Assembly (NCBI RefSeq): GCF_017968885.1
Contig: NZ_CP072913.1
Span: 790,001 to 854,000, forward strand
From: Pseudomonas sp. Tri1
GTDB lineage: Bacteria; Pseudomonadota; Gammaproteobacteria; Pseudomonadales; Pseudomonadaceae
DNA length: 64,000 nt
Direction of reading: 5' to 3'
The notes beneath the pieces are model-generated. The model was not told where the DNA came from. It did not search any database and saw only the letters and a program-made list of their open reading frames with translations. This document shows, piece after piece, positions 1-12,395 of this stretch (its first letter is position 1; every line of letters begins with the position of its first letter). Position numbers and translations under genes: made by a program.

Positions 1-2034
<2,034 letters not shown>

Positions 2035-2183
2035 ATAACACCCAAGCAATTTGCTGACCCGAAAGGGCACCAGATTGCGGTGTGTGAAGACGACATGAAC
2101 CGAAAGTTCGCAGCAAACACACAAACTATCGCATACCCATTCGCTGGAACGTGACCGCAAGGCACGCGCTGGCTACCGAATTT

Positions 2184-2299
2184 CTTGACGACCATAGAGC
2201 ATTGGAACCACCTGATCCCATCCCGAACTCAGCAGTGAAACGATGCATCGCCGATGGTAGTGTGGGGTTTCCCCATGTGAGAGTAGGTCATCGTCAAGA
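2184..2299 (+). rRNA. rrf: 5S ribosomal RNA
   Basis: The segment reads as a Pseudomonas 5S rRNA. It starts TCTTGACGACCATAGAGC, contains the conserved CCTGATCCCATCCCGAACTC loop, and ends CATCGTCAAGA; the two ends pair to form the terminal stem. It follows the 23S gene in the usual 16S-23S-5S order. The exact ends may differ by 1-3 bases. Confidence 0.97.
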
Positions 2300-2310
2300 T
2301 TAAATTCCGA

Positions 2311-2348
2311 AACCCCTATCTGCTGACGCAGGTAGGGGTTTTGTTTTG
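2311..2348 (+). terminator. Rho-independent terminator of the rrn operon
   Basis: AACCCCTATCTGC and GCAGGTAGGGGTT form a 13-bp stem with one G-T wobble and a TGAC loop, followed by a T-rich tract (TTTTGTTTTG). It lies just after the 5S gene and should isolate rRNA transcription from recC. Confidence 0.93.
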
Positions 2349-2454
2349 CCCGCAGGAAAGTTCTTACGACAAGCGCGGACAGCTCCCGGCTGTCACAGCC
2401 CCCCGACAGTGCTAAGGTTCGGCCCTAGCTTTTGCATTTTCAAGGATGCCTTTC

Positions 2455-5400
2455 ATGCCGGACGCGACGTCCCTTAGCCCTGCTTTCATGGTGGTTCACG
2501 GGAATCGCCTTGATGAGTTGCGCAGCCTGGTGATCAGCTTGATGCGGCGTTACCCGCTGGCCCCTCTTGAAAATGAAATCGCGCTGGTACAAAGCAACGG
2601 TATTGCCCAATGGCTCAAGCTGGCACTGGCTGAAGACCCGGAAGATGACGATACGGGTGGCTGCGGTATTGCGGCCGCCATTGATGTGCAGTTGCCAGGC
2701 AGCTTCATGTGGCAACTCTATCGTACGGTTCTGGGGCGTGACGAGATTCCGGCCAAGTCCCTGCTGGATAAGGCGCCCCTAACCTGGCGACTGATGCGCC
2801 TGCTGCCGCAATTGATCGAGCAGCCTCATTTCGAGCCGCTGCGGCGATTCCTTACCCACGACACCGACTTACGCAAGCGCTATCAGTTATCCGAACGTCT
2901 TGCCGATCTGTTCGACCAATACCAGGTGTATCGGGCCGACTGGCTTGAAGACTGGGCGGAAGGTCGACACCAGACAAGAAGCGTGCGGGGCGAAATCAAG
3001 CCGCTCGCGCCAGCCAATTGTTGGCAAGCGCAACTGTGGCGAGCCTTGTTGCTGGACGTCGGAGAGAAAGGCATGGCCCAAAGCCGTGCTGGCGTTCACC
3101 AGCGCTACATCGAGCGTATCAACAGCCTGGAAGTCGCGCCGAAAGGTCTGCCCGCGCGGGTGATCGTGTTCGGCATTTCTTCGTTGCCAGCCCAAGTGCT
3201 CGAAGCGCTCGCAGGTCTGTCCCGGTTCAGCCAGGTCCTGCTATGCGTCCACAATCCGTGTCGTCACCATTGGGCGGACATCGTGGCCGACAAGGACTTG
3301 CTGCGTCATCAATACAAGCGTCAAGCACGCAAGACCGGCATGCCCGTCGTCCTCGACCCGCAGACCCTGCATCAGCATGCTCATCCGTTGCTGGCTGCCT
3401 GGGGCAAGCAGGGACGCGATTACATCAACCTGCTCGACAGCTACGATGACCCCAACAGCTATCGCTCGGTATTTCGCGATGGGCGAATCGACCTGTTCAG
3501 TGACGGGAATCCGACGACCCTCCTCAGTCAGTTGCAAGATGACATCCTTGAGCTGCGTCCCCTGAATGAAACCCGGGAACACTGGCCAGCCGTCGATACG
3601 GCACAAGACGGGTCACTCCGTTTTCATATTGCCCACAGCGCTCAGCGCGAAGTCGAAATTCTCCATGACCAGTTGCTAGCCCACTTTAGTGCCGACCTGA
3701 CGCTACGCCCCCGGGACATCATTGTCATGGTCCCGGATATCGACAGTTATGCCCCGCATATCCGTGCTGTGTTCGGCCAATTGGATAGAACCGATCCCCG
3801 TTTTATTCCATTCACCCTGACCGACCAGGGCCAGCGAGGGCGTGATCCGCTGCTGATTGCGGTCGAACACCTGCTCAAGTTGCCTGACAGCCGCTTCCCG
3901 GTCAGTGAAATTCTCGATTTGCTGGATGTCCCGGCGTTGCGTGAGCGTTTCGGCATTGACGAGGCCGACTTGCCTACACTGCATCGCTGGATCGAGGGGG
4001 CTGGCATTCGCTGGGGAATGAGCGCCGAACACCGTGCCGGGTTGGGGTTGCCTGCGGAGCTTGAACAGAACAGTTGGCATTTCGGCCTTCGGCGCATGTT
4101 GCTGGGGTATGCCGTCGGCAGTTCAGGCGCTTATGAGGGCATTGAACCCTATGATGAAATCGGCGGCCTTGATGCGGCGTTGATTGGTCCTTTGGTGGCC
4201 TTGCTGGATGCGCTGGAAGTCGCCCATCAGGAATTCGCCCAGCCCGCATCACCACAGGAATGGGGTTCGCGTCTGCACGACCTGATGCAATTGTTTTTCC
4301 TGGCGAGCAACGAGCATGACGACTACCTGTTGGCCCAACTCGAGGACCTGCGCGAAACCTGGTTGGAAACCTGCGAGTCGGTGGGGCTGCACGACGAGTT
4401 GCCGCTGACGGTTGTACGGGAAGCCTGGTTGGCCGGGCTGGATCAAGGTCGACTGTCCCAACGTTTCCTGGCCGGAGCGGTGAATTTCTGTACCTTGATG
4501 CCGATGCGCGCGATCCCCTTCAAGCTGGTGTGCCTGTTGGGGATGAACGATGGCGATTACCCGCGAGCCCAGCCACCTTTGGATTTCGATCTCATGGGCA
4601 GCGACTATCGTCCAGGCGATCGTTCACGGCGGGAAGATGATCGATACCTGCTCTTGGAAGCACTGCTGTCGGCACGGGAGAAACTCTATATCAGTTGGGT
4701 AGGACGCAGCATTCGCGACAACAGTGACCGACCCGCGTCGGTGTTGATCGGCCAACTGCGCGATCACCTGGCCAGTGGTTGGCGGTTGGCAGATGACAGT
4801 AGGAATCTGCTCGAGGCACTGACCCAGGAACACCCTCTGCAGCCGTTCAGCGCTCGATATTTTCATCAAGGCGATGAGTTGTTCAGTTATGCCAGTGAAT
4901 GGCGGATGCTTCACGGCGCTCACGATCACACCGACAAGACCCAGGTGCTGGAGCCCTACGTCCAGGAAGAACCCTTGGGCCTGGGGCAGTTGCAGGATTT
5001 TCTGCGCAATCCCGTCCGTCATTTCTTCAGCCAACGACTCAAAGTATTTTTCGAAGCTATCGAAGCGCCCCTGGCCGATGACGAACCCTTCGTTCTCGAT
5101 GCGTTGCAACGCTACAGCCTGAGCGACAGCTTGCTCGAAGCGGCCCTGGTTCGCCTGGACCAGCCCGATCTTGCCCTGGCCGCCCACGCTCAGAGGCTCC
5201 AGAACAGCGGGATGTTACCGATGGCCGGGTTCGGAGAGTGCATGCAGCGCGAGTTGATCGAGCCCTTGCCCGATCTGCTCCGGCGTTACCAACAGCTCCT
5301 GGCGTTATGGCCCACGCCGCTGACCAGTGCTGTGCCGGTCAGCCTGCAATTGCATGGGGTGAGCGTCGAAGGGTGGCTCAGTGGCCTGCACCAGCGGTCC

Positions 5401-5907
5401 GATGGTGCGGTTCTTGCCATCACCGCGATTCCCAACAGCATTGGTTCCACCAAGACTCGCAAGTGGCATCGCCTGATACGTCCCTGGGTCAACCACCTGG
5501 TGGCCTGTGCTAACGGTCTGTCTATGACGACGGCGCTGGTGGCCAGTGATGACAGTTTGCTGCTGGCACCTTTTGAACAGCCGGTGGCGCAAAGACTGCT
5601 CGGCGATCTGTTGCAAGCCTGGCAGGCTGGCATGCGCCAGCCGCTGCCGGTCGCGGTGAAGACGGCCTTTGCCTGGCTTGGCCAGAGCGATCCGGCCAAG
5701 GCCGATGCGGCCGCTCGAAAAGCCTACGAAGGCGATGGACAGACCTCTGACGGCGAGCGAAGGGAAAGTCCTGCCTTGGCCCGACAGTTTGCGGATTTCG
5801 ATGCCTTGATGGCTGACGAAACATTCCCTGATTGGTGCGATGCGCTTTATCGGCCATTGCTCGAAGCACCATGGTGTTCAGCTGCCGGAGAGGAGACACG
5901 CTCATGA
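2455..5907 (+). CDS. recC: RecBCD exonuclease V, gamma subunit RecC
   Basis: RecC is the subunit of the RecBCD helicase-nuclease that recognises Chi and helps split duplex ends during double-strand break repair. The protein starts MPDATSLSPAFMVVHGNRLDEL; the FMVVHGNRLDELR opening and segments such as LVCLLGMNDGDYPR and FDLMGSDYRPGDRSRREDDRYL are typical RecC family blocks in an inactivated helicase-like fold. Length is about 1150 residues, as expected. I place the start at 2455 because AAGGA lies 8 nt upstream of that ATG; an in-frame ATG at 2446 has no room for a ribosome site. The stop overlaps the recB start by 4 bp (ATGA), so recB is translationally coupled. The rrn terminator lies upstream. 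Confidence 0.96.
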   Translation: MPDATSLSPAFMVVHGNRLDELRSLVISLMRRYPLAPLENEIALVQSNGIAQWLKLALAEDPEDDDTGGCGIAAAIDVQLPGSFMWQLYRTVLGRDEIPAKSLLDKAPLTWRLMRLLPQLIEQPHFEPLRRFLTHDTDLRKRYQLSERLADLFDQYQVYRADWLEDWAEGRHQTRSVRGEIKPLAPANCWQAQLWRALLLDVGEKGMAQSRAGVHQRYIERINSLEVAPKGLPARVIVFGISSLPAQVLEALAGLSRFSQVLLCVHNPCRHHWADIVADKDLLRHQYKRQARKTGMPVVLDPQTLHQHAHPLLAAWGKQGRDYINLLDSYDDPNSYRSVFRDGRIDLFSDGNPTTLLSQLQDDILELRPLNETREHWPAVDTAQDGSLRFHIAHSAQREVEILHDQLLAHFSADLTLRPRDIIVMVPDIDSYAPHIRAVFGQLDRTDPRFIPFTLTDQGQRGRDPLLIAVEHLLKLPDSRFPVSEILDLLDVPALRERFGIDEADLPTLHRWIEGAGIRWGMSAEHRAGLGLPAELEQNSWHFGLRRMLLGYAVGSSGAYEGIEPYDEIGGLDAALIGPLVALLDALEVAHQEFAQPASPQEWGSRLHDLMQLFFLASNEHDDYLLAQLEDLRETWLETCESVGLHDELPLTVVREAWLAGLDQGRLSQRFLAGAVNFCTLMPMRAIPFKLVCLLGMNDGDYPRAQPPLDFDLMGSDYRPGDRSRREDDRYLLLEALLSAREKLYISWVGRSIRDNSDRPASVLIGQLRDHLASGWRLADDSRNLLEALTQEHPLQPFSARYFHQGDELFSYASEWRMLHGAHDHTDKTQVLEPYVQEEPLGLGQLQDFLRNPVRHFFSQRLKVFFEAIEAPLADDEPFVLDALQRYSLSDSLLEAALVRLDQPDLALAAHAQRLQNSGMLPMAGFGECMQRELIEPLPDLLRRYQQLLALWPTPLTSAVPVSLQLHGVSVEGWLSGLHQRSDGAVLAITAIPNSIGSTKTRKWHRLIRPWVNHLVACANGLSMTTALVASDDSLLLAPFEQPVAQRLLGDLLQAWQAGMRQPLPVAVKTAFAWLGQSDPAKADAAARKAYEGDGQTSDGERRESPALARQFADFDALMADETFPDWCDALYRPLLEAPWCSAAGEETRS

Positions 5908-8900
5908 GTCGGCAGACACCTTTGGCCCTGGCTTTCCCCCTACGTGGCAGCCAATTGATCGAGGCCAGTGCCGGTACCGGCAAGACCTTTACCATTTCCG
6001 CGCTGTACCTGCGTCTGGTGCTGGGGCATGGCGGCTCGGAAACCGGGTTCGGTCGTGAGTTGCTTCCCCCGCAAATCCTGGTGGTGACCTTTACCGACGC
6101 CGCCACCAAAGAGTTGCGTGAACGTATCCGTACGCGCCTGGCCGAAGCTGCGCGTTTCTTTCGTGACGAAATCCCCGCCCCGGATTCGCTGATAGCACAG
6201 TTGCGTGATGAGTTCGACACAGAGCAATGGGCTGGCTGCGCGAACCGGCTGGACATCGCCGCGCAATGGATGGACGAAGCGGCGGTCTCGACCATCCATA
6301 GCTGGTGTCAGCGGATGCTGCGCGAGCATGCGTTCGACAGCGGTAGTCTGTTTACCCAGACCCTGGAGACCGACCACAGCGAACTGCTTGGCGAGGTGCT
6401 GCGCGATTATTGGCGGCTGTTCTGCTACTCGATGCAAGGCGAGGCACTGAACTGGGTTCGTGCTCATTGGGGAGGACCTGCTGCACTGTTGCCTCGTGTG
6501 AGAGGCTTGTTTTCGAGCGAGCGCACCAATGTTGACGGGCTTGAGCCTGCCGAGCTCATCGCTGCCTCCCTGCAGGAGCGCAGTGCCGCCTTGCTCGATC
6601 TCAAGGCGCCGTGGCGGCAATGGGCGGTGGAGCTGCTGGAGATCTGCCAGCAAGGTGTCGCGAGCAAGAGTGTCGATGGTCGCAAGATGCAGGCACGCTA
6701 CTTCGAGCCGTGGTTTCAGAAAATCACGGCTTGGGTGGATGACGAAAGCCTCGAGCTGCTGGACATTGGCACCGGGTTCACGCGGTTGACGCCCGAGGGC
6801 ATGGCCGAAGCCTGGAAAGGCGAAGTGCCCGACCATCCCGGGCTTGAGGCCATGGCCGGTCTCAAGGCCAGCCTGGATGCCTTGCCCACCCCGGATGCCG
6901 CAGTGCTGCAACACGCCGCGCAATGGGTCGGGGCTCGCTTCGAGGCGGAGAAACGTCGCCGCGCGGAGATGGGCTTCGACGACATGCTGCTGCGTCTTGA
7001 CGCTGCTCTGCAGGTCGAGGGGGGAGAGCGTCTGGCGAGCCTGATCCGCGAGCAGTTTCCGGTTGCGTTGATCGATGAGTTCCAGGACACCGACCCGGTT
7101 CAGTACCGAATCTTCGAAAGCATCTACCGCATTGAAGACAACAACCCTGAAACCGGGCTGTTTCTGATTGGTGATCCGAAACAGGCGATCTACGCGTTTC
7201 GTGGTGCCGACATCTATACCTACCTGCGAGCCCGCGAAGCCACCGTTGGCCGACTGCATACGCTGGGGAGGAATTTCCGTTCCAGCCACGCCATGGTTGG
7301 CGCCGTGAACCATATTTTCCAGAATGCCGAAGCTCGCCCGCTGGGGCGCGGGGCCTTCCTGTTCCGGGAGCCATCGGGGGCGAACCCAGTACCGTTCTTG
7401 CCCGTTGACTCCCAAGGTCGCAAGGAATCCTTGCAGATCGCTGGGCAAGCCGTTGCTGCCTTGAATATCTGGCATCTGCCCTCGGATCAGCCCCTCTCCG
7501 GAGCGGTGTATCGCAAGCACATGGCTGCGGCCTGTGCCAGTGAGATCACGGCGTTGCTCAACGGTGGCCAGTCGGGACGCGATGGCTTTACGGACGATGA
7601 AAAAACGTTCCGGGGATTACGCCCGGCGGACATTGCCATCCTGGTGCGCGACGGTAAAGAGGCGCAGGCCGTGCGAGACGAGTTGTCTGCGCGGGGAGTG
7701 CGCAGTGTCTATCTGTCCGATAAGGATTCGGTCTTTGCCTCACAGGAGGCGCGGGACTTGCTGACCTGGCTCAGGGCTTGCGCCGAGCCGGATGTCGAGC
7801 GACCGCTACGGGCGGCACTGGCCAGCATTACTTTGAATCTGCCGCTTACGGAACTGGAGCGTCTCAACCAGGATGAACTGGCCTGGGAAGCCCGGGTCAT
7901 GCAGTTCCGAGGTTATCGCACAGTCTGGCGCACCCAGGGGGTGCTGCCCATGTTGCGCCGTCTGTTGCACGATTTCGAATTGCCCCAGGCCTTGATGGCG
8001 CGCAGTGATGGCGAGCGGGTGCTGACCAACTTGTTGCATTTGTGCGAACTGTTGCAGCAGGCCGCCGGTGAGCTCGATGGTGAGCAAGCCTTGATTCGGC
8101 ATTTGTCCGAGCACCTGGCGTTGTCCGGGCAGGCGGGAGAAGAGCAAATCCTGCGACTGGAAAGCGATGAGCAACTGGTCAAGGTGGTCACGATTCACAA
8201 GTCCAAGGGGCTTGAATATCCGTTGGTGTTCCTGCCTTTCATCTGTTCGACCAAACCCGTGGATGGCAGCCGGTTGCCTTTGCATTACCACGATGAGGCC
8301 GGTAAGGCGCAGATCAGTCTCAAGCCCACCGCCGAGTTGATCGCCAAGGCCGATGACGAGCGTCTGGCCGAGGATCTGCGACTGCTCTATGTGGCATTGA
8401 CCCGTGCGCAACATGCCTGCTGGCTGGGTGTCGCTGATCTCAAGCGAGGCAGCAACAACAGCTCGATCCTGCATTTGTCTGCGCTGGGGTACCTCTTGGG
8501 TGGCGGTGAGCCATTGGTTGACTCGGTAGCGTTGGGGCACTGGCTCAAGGACCTGCAACAAGGCTGCGACGCGATGAGTTGCCAGGAAATGCCCCAGGCC
8601 ACCGACGAGCGCTACTTCCCACCACGCAATGAAGCCGTGTTGCTCGAACCCTTGGTCCCCGTCCGAAAAGCCAGCGAAAACTGGTGGATTGCTTCCTACA
8701 GTGCGTTGCGCATCGGGGAAAGCCTGAGTGAAGGCAGCGATGCGGCGCCGGAAAATCCGCAGGCCCAGAAACTGTTCGACGATGAGCGACTAGACCCGGA
8801 TGCCCCCAGGGAAGCCATTGCCGTTGGCGGTGATATCCATCGCTTTCCCCGCGGCCCCAACCCGGGGACTTTCCTTCATGGTCTTCTGGAATGGGTCGCC

Positions 8901-9593
8901 GGTGAAGGCTTCGCAGTTGTTCCGGCGGCCATCGAGGATGCCATTGCCCGACGCTGCAATCGCCGAGGCTGGAAAGGCTGGATCACCACGCTGAGCGACT
9001 GGTTGCAACACCTGATCAAAATGCCTTTGCCGATCGGTAATGGCCAGGCGCCGGTGGTGCTCGAGCACCTGACGCAGTTTCAGGTCGAAATGGAGTTCTG
9101 GTTCGCCAGCCATAAGGTCGATGTGCTCAAGCTCGATCAACTGGTTTGCCAGTTCACCCACGGCGGTGTGGCTCGTGTCGCCGCCGAACCGGTGTTGCTC
9201 AACGGCATGTTCAAGGGGTTCATCGACCTGACGTTCGAGCATGACGGCCGTTACTACGTGGCCGATTACAAATCCAACTGGCTGGGTGTCGATGACATGG
9301 CCTATACCGCGCAGGCCATGGAGCAGTCGATCCTGGATAGTCGCTACGACCTGCAATACGTGTTGTATCTGTTGGCCCTGCACCGCCAGCTCAAGGCACG
9401 CCTGCCCGACTATGACTATGACCGGCATGTCGGCGGCGCGTTGTATCTGTTCCTTCGTGGCACCCGTTCAGCCAGCCAGGGCGTGTATTTCACCAAACCG
9501 CCACGGACGTTGATCGAGCAGCTGGATCGTCTGTTCCAGGGGGCGCCCACACCCAAGGCCGAGCCGGCGTGGGTACAGGGAGAGTTGCTATGA
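5904..9593 (+). CDS. recB: RecBCD exonuclease V, beta subunit RecB (helicase-nuclease)
   Basis: RecB is the 3'-5' SF1A helicase and sole nuclease of RecBCD. Of 1229 residues, 21-28 hold the Walker A motif ASAGTGKT. Further helicase motifs are LIDEFQDTDPVQY, GDPKQAIYAFRGAD, TLGRNFRSS, VVTIHKSKGLEYPLVF and LLYVALTRAQ. The C-terminal nuclease domain shows the metal-binding pattern GFIDLTFEHDGRYYVADYKSN. Start ATG 5904 is chosen because it overlaps the recC stop and has GGAGAGGAG upstream; a longer in-frame reading from 5832 would lie inside recC. The stop overlaps recD. Confidence 0.97.
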   Translation: MSRQTPLALAFPLRGSQLIEASAGTGKTFTISALYLRLVLGHGGSETGFGRELLPPQILVVTFTDAATKELRERIRTRLAEAARFFRDEIPAPDSLIAQLRDEFDTEQWAGCANRLDIAAQWMDEAAVSTIHSWCQRMLREHAFDSGSLFTQTLETDHSELLGEVLRDYWRLFCYSMQGEALNWVRAHWGGPAALLPRVRGLFSSERTNVDGLEPAELIAASLQERSAALLDLKAPWRQWAVELLEICQQGVASKSVDGRKMQARYFEPWFQKITAWVDDESLELLDIGTGFTRLTPEGMAEAWKGEVPDHPGLEAMAGLKASLDALPTPDAAVLQHAAQWVGARFEAEKRRRAEMGFDDMLLRLDAALQVEGGERLASLIREQFPVALIDEFQDTDPVQYRIFESIYRIEDNNPETGLFLIGDPKQAIYAFRGADIYTYLRAREATVGRLHTLGRNFRSSHAMVGAVNHIFQNAEARPLGRGAFLFREPSGANPVPFLPVDSQGRKESLQIAGQAVAALNIWHLPSDQPLSGAVYRKHMAAACASEITALLNGGQSGRDGFTDDEKTFRGLRPADIAILVRDGKEAQAVRDELSARGVRSVYLSDKDSVFASQEARDLLTWLRACAEPDVERPLRAALASITLNLPLTELERLNQDELAWEARVMQFRGYRTVWRTQGVLPMLRRLLHDFELPQALMARSDGERVLTNLLHLCELLQQAAGELDGEQALIRHLSEHLALSGQAGEEQILRLESDEQLVKVVTIHKSKGLEYPLVFLPFICSTKPVDGSRLPLHYHDEAGKAQISLKPTAELIAKADDERLAEDLRLLYVALTRAQHACWLGVADLKRGSNNSSILHLSALGYLLGGGEPLVDSVALGHWLKDLQQGCDAMSCQEMPQATDERYFPPRNEAVLLEPLVPVRKASENWWIASYSALRIGESLSEGSDAAPENPQAQKLFDDERLDPDAPREAIAVGGDIHRFPRGPNPGTFLHGLLEWVAGEGFAVVPAAIEDAIARRCNRRGWKGWITTLSDWLQHLIKMPLPIGNGQAPVVLEHLTQFQVEMEFWFASHKVDVLKLDQLVCQFTHGGVARVAAEPVLLNGMFKGFIDLTFEHDGRYYVADYKSNWLGVDDMAYTAQAMEQSILDSRYDLQYVLYLLALHRQLKARLPDYDYDRHVGGALYLFLRGTRSASQGVYFTKPPRTLIEQLDRLFQGAPTPKAEPAWVQGELL

Positions 9594-11680
9594 GTCGTTC
9601 CTTTGCCGACCTGCTGCCCACATCGTCCGATGATGAGCGCCTGGCTGACCTGGCGCCTTTGAGCAGTACGAATGATCTGCTGTTGCTGCTGACGCGTTGG
9701 GTCGAGCGCGGATGGTTGCGCGCCCTGGACAAGGCATTCGTCGCCTTCCTCCATGAACTGGCGCCTGACGATGATCCATTGGTCCTGCTCGCCGCCGCAC
9801 TTACCAGTCATCAGTTGGGCCACGGGCACGTCTGCCTGGACCTGTTTGAAACCCTCAAGGAACCTGACTTCGCCCTGTCGTTGCCCCCGGAGGGTGACTT
9901 GCAGGTCGACGTGCTGCCGTCGCAAATACTGCGGACCCTGGACGGCGCTCATTGGTGCAAGGCCCTGGCTTGCAGCCGTCTGGTGGCCTTGGCTGCCGAT
10001 GGAAGTGAACAGGCCCGGCAGCGGCCGTTGGTGCTGTCCGGCAAACGTCTTTATCTACGCCGTTATTGGGCTTATGAACGGCGGATCGATGAGGCATTGC
10101 GGCAACGGCTTGCCGGACATGACGCTTCACCCGGCGACTTGCGTGAGCGCTTGGACGGGCTGTTCGGGCCGGCCAGCATCGCCGGCCCCATCGATTGGCA
10201 AAAACTGGCCTGTGCGCTGGCGACACGGGGAGGCTTGAGCATCGTCACCGGTGGCCCTGGCACCGGCAAGACCACCACCGTGGTACGCCTGCTGGCCTTG
10301 CTTCAGGCGCCCGCCGTCGAGGCCGGCAAGCCACTGCGGATTCGTCTGGCCGCGCCCACAGGCAAGGCGGCGGCGCGCCTGACCGAGTCCATCAGCCAGC
10401 AGGTCCGCACCCTGGATGTGGACGGCGCTGTGCGCGAACGCATTCCCTGCGAGGTGACCACGGTCCATCGTTTGCTGGGCAGTCGGCCGGGGACCCGCCA
10501 TTTTCGCCACCATGGGGGCAATCGGTTGCCGCTGGATGTGCTGGTGGTCGATGAAGCGTCCATGATCGATCTGGAGATGATGGCCAATTTGCTGGATGCG
10601 CTGCCGGCTCATGCGCGACTGGTGCTGCTGGGAGATAAAGACCAGTTGGCCTCGGTGGAGGCCGGTGCGGTGCTGGGTGACTTGTGTCGAGACGCTGAGG
10701 AGGGCTGGTACAGTCCGCCGACCCGCGCCTGGCTCGAGTCAGTCAGCGGCGAAAACCTGGCGGCCAGCGATCTGCAGCAAGACCTCGACGGCACCCACCC
10801 CTTGGCACAGCAAGTGGTCATGCTCAGGCATTCCCGACGCTTCGGCGAGGGCAGTGGTATCGGCCAACTGGCCCGTTGGGTCAACCAGCAACAGCCTGAA
10901 AAGGCCCGTCAGTTACTGGTGGAAGGCCAACATGCCGACCTGTTTTGCCTGGCATTGAAGGGCGAGCATGACGGGGCGCTGGAGCGATGGTTGCTCGAAG
11001 GCGCGCCAGAAGGGCCGCAAGGGTATCGGCATTACCTGAGCTTGCTACGACAGCGCCGCCCGGCCATTTCCCGTCCGTTGGAAGACTCCTGCTGGGCCGA
11101 TTGGGCCCGAGAGGTCCTGTCGGCATTCGACGAGTTCCAATTGCTCTGCGCTGTACGCAAGGGACCATGGGGTGTTGAAGGGCTGAACCAGCGCATCACT
11201 GCCGCGTTGCTCAAGGCCCGTTTGATTGACAGCGATCACCAGTGGTACGAAGGCCGCCCGGTGTTGATGACCCGCAACGACTATGGGTTAGGGTTGATGA
11301 ATGGCGATATCGGTATTGCTCTCAAGTTGCCCGAGCGTGAAGGGCCGGATGCCGGCAAACAGGTGCTGCGAGTCGCCTTTCCCCGCAACGACGGCCAGGG
11401 TGGCGTGCGTTTCGTCCTGCCCAGTCGCCTGAACGATGTGGAAACCGTGTATGCCATGACGGTGCACAAGTCCCAGGGCTCGGAATTCACCCACACGGCT
11501 TTGATACTTCCGGATGCGTTGAACCCCGTGTTGACCAAGGAGCTGGTCTACACCGCCATTACCCGAGGCAAGCAATGGTTCAGCCTGATAGAGCCGCGAG
11601 TGGGGGTATTCGAGGAAGCGGTGCGACGCAAGGTCAAGCGCTTGAGCGGGCTGATGCTGGAGTTGGAGCGAGATGACTGA
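9590..11680 (+). CDS. recD: RecBCD exonuclease V, alpha subunit RecD (5'-3' helicase)
   Basis: RecD is the fast 5'-3' SF1B helicase motor of RecBCD. The 696-residue protein has Walker A GGPGTGKTTT near residue 221, Walker B VVDEASMIDLEMM, GDKDQLASVEAGAVLGDL, and the C-terminal motifs VHKSQGSEFTHT and LVYTAITRGKQW. The start at 9590 overlaps the recB stop (ATGA) and follows CAGGGAGAG. The recC-recB-recD order is the usual Pseudomonas arrangement. Confidence 0.97.
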   Translation: MSRSFADLLPTSSDDERLADLAPLSSTNDLLLLLTRWVERGWLRALDKAFVAFLHELAPDDDPLVLLAAALTSHQLGHGHVCLDLFETLKEPDFALSLPPEGDLQVDVLPSQILRTLDGAHWCKALACSRLVALAADGSEQARQRPLVLSGKRLYLRRYWAYERRIDEALRQRLAGHDASPGDLRERLDGLFGPASIAGPIDWQKLACALATRGGLSIVTGGPGTGKTTTVVRLLALLQAPAVEAGKPLRIRLAAPTGKAAARLTESISQQVRTLDVDGAVRERIPCEVTTVHRLLGSRPGTRHFRHHGGNRLPLDVLVVDEASMIDLEMMANLLDALPAHARLVLLGDKDQLASVEAGAVLGDLCRDAEEGWYSPPTRAWLESVSGENLAASDLQQDLDGTHPLAQQVVMLRHSRRFGEGSGIGQLARWVNQQQPEKARQLLVEGQHADLFCLALKGEHDGALERWLLEGAPEGPQGYRHYLSLLRQRRPAISRPLEDSCWADWAREVLSAFDEFQLLCAVRKGPWGVEGLNQRITAALLKARLIDSDHQWYEGRPVLMTRNDYGLGLMNGDIGIALKLPEREGPDAGKQVLRVAFPRNDGQGGVRFVLPSRLNDVETVYAMTVHKSQGSEFTHTALILPDALNPVLTKELVYTAITRGKQWFSLIEPRVGVFEEAVRRKVKRLSGLMLELERDD

Positions 11681-11819
11681 CTGATCAGCCTTCGTGATTC
11701 CATGTCTGGGTCACGATTCTGACTGTTTTCTGTCGGATATGTCCGTAGGGCGCCCGCTCGCTGGCTTTTTGGCACTGTGCTATCGTTCCGGCACTTATCA
11801 TATGACCAAGAGATTTTCC

Positions 11820-12395
11820 ATGAAAGTGGCGGTTCGGGAGGCAGTGCGCAGCAAGGACTGGGGGCATTATCTGCTTGCCGGTCTTCTGTGGTTGCTGTCG
11901 TCTGTGGTGGCTGCCGAAGACCCGCCCTCCACGAGCCGGGCTGAACAGCGGGCCGAGTCGGTCACTCAAGTCGTCTTGGGCATTCTCAGCTACGCTCGCT
12001 GGCCAGTAGAGCCCGCGCAGTTACAACTGTGCATTGTCGGTCCGACCCAATACACCGACGACCTGGTCAAAGGCACCACCCAGGCCACCGGTCGGCCCGT
12101 GACCGTGCAGCGATTGCTGGCCGATCACCCCAGCATCGCCACGGATTGCAACGCCGTCTACATCGGCAAGCTGACCAGCGACGAGCGCACCCGTCTGTTC
12201 GCCTCCCTGATCGGCAAACCTGTGTTGAGCATCAGCGAAGGCGGTGACCAGTGCACCGTGGGTAGCCTGTTCTGCCTGCGGGTCGGTGATGAGCAGGTAT
12301 CGTTCGAGGTCAACCTCGACTCGGTCGCGCGCAGTGGCGTGCGTATCCATCCGAGCGTTCTGCAGCTTTCCCGTCGCAGGTCGGCAGCACCATGA
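11820..12395 (+). CDS. yfiR: YfiR, periplasmic inhibitor of diguanylate cyclase YfiN
   Basis: YfiR (TpbA-independent repressor of the Yfi system) is a periplasmic protein that binds and inhibits the membrane cyclase YfiN; redox stress or capture by YfiB relieves this. The start at 11820 has AAGAG 8 nt upstream and gives 191 residues with a signal peptide ending near VAAED (about 32). With this start the four cysteines fall at 71, 110, 145 and 152, the same numbers as the two disulfide pairs of P. aeruginosa YfiR, which strongly supports both identity and start. In-frame starts further upstream (for example 11802) are less likely. The gene overlaps yfiN by 4 bp. Confidence 0.93.
   Translation: MKVAVREAVRSKDWGHYLLAGLLWLLSSVVAAEDPPSTSRAEQRAESVTQVVLGILSYARWPVEPAQLQLCIVGPTQYTDDLVKGTTQATGRPVTVQRLLADHPSIATDCNAVYIGKLTSDERTRLFASLIGKPVLSISEGGDQCTVGSLFCLRVGDEQVSFEVNLDSVARSGVRIHPSVLQLSRRRSAAP

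Noticed and set aside
2035..2183. Possible tRNA in the 23S-5S spacer
   Set aside because: No cloverleaf or T-loop GTTCRA pattern was found; Pseudomonas tRNAs normally lie in the 16S-23S spacer, outside this window.
5940..7520. 526-codon open frame on the minus strand inside recB
   Set aside because: It is the antisense shadow of a high-GC gene; the plus strand has full RecB motifs and the shadow has no recognisable domain.
11769..11801. Promoter TTGGCA...TATCAT before yfiR
   Set aside because: The spacer would be 21 nt, too long for a sigma-70 promoter, and the -24/-12 spacing for sigma-54 also fails.
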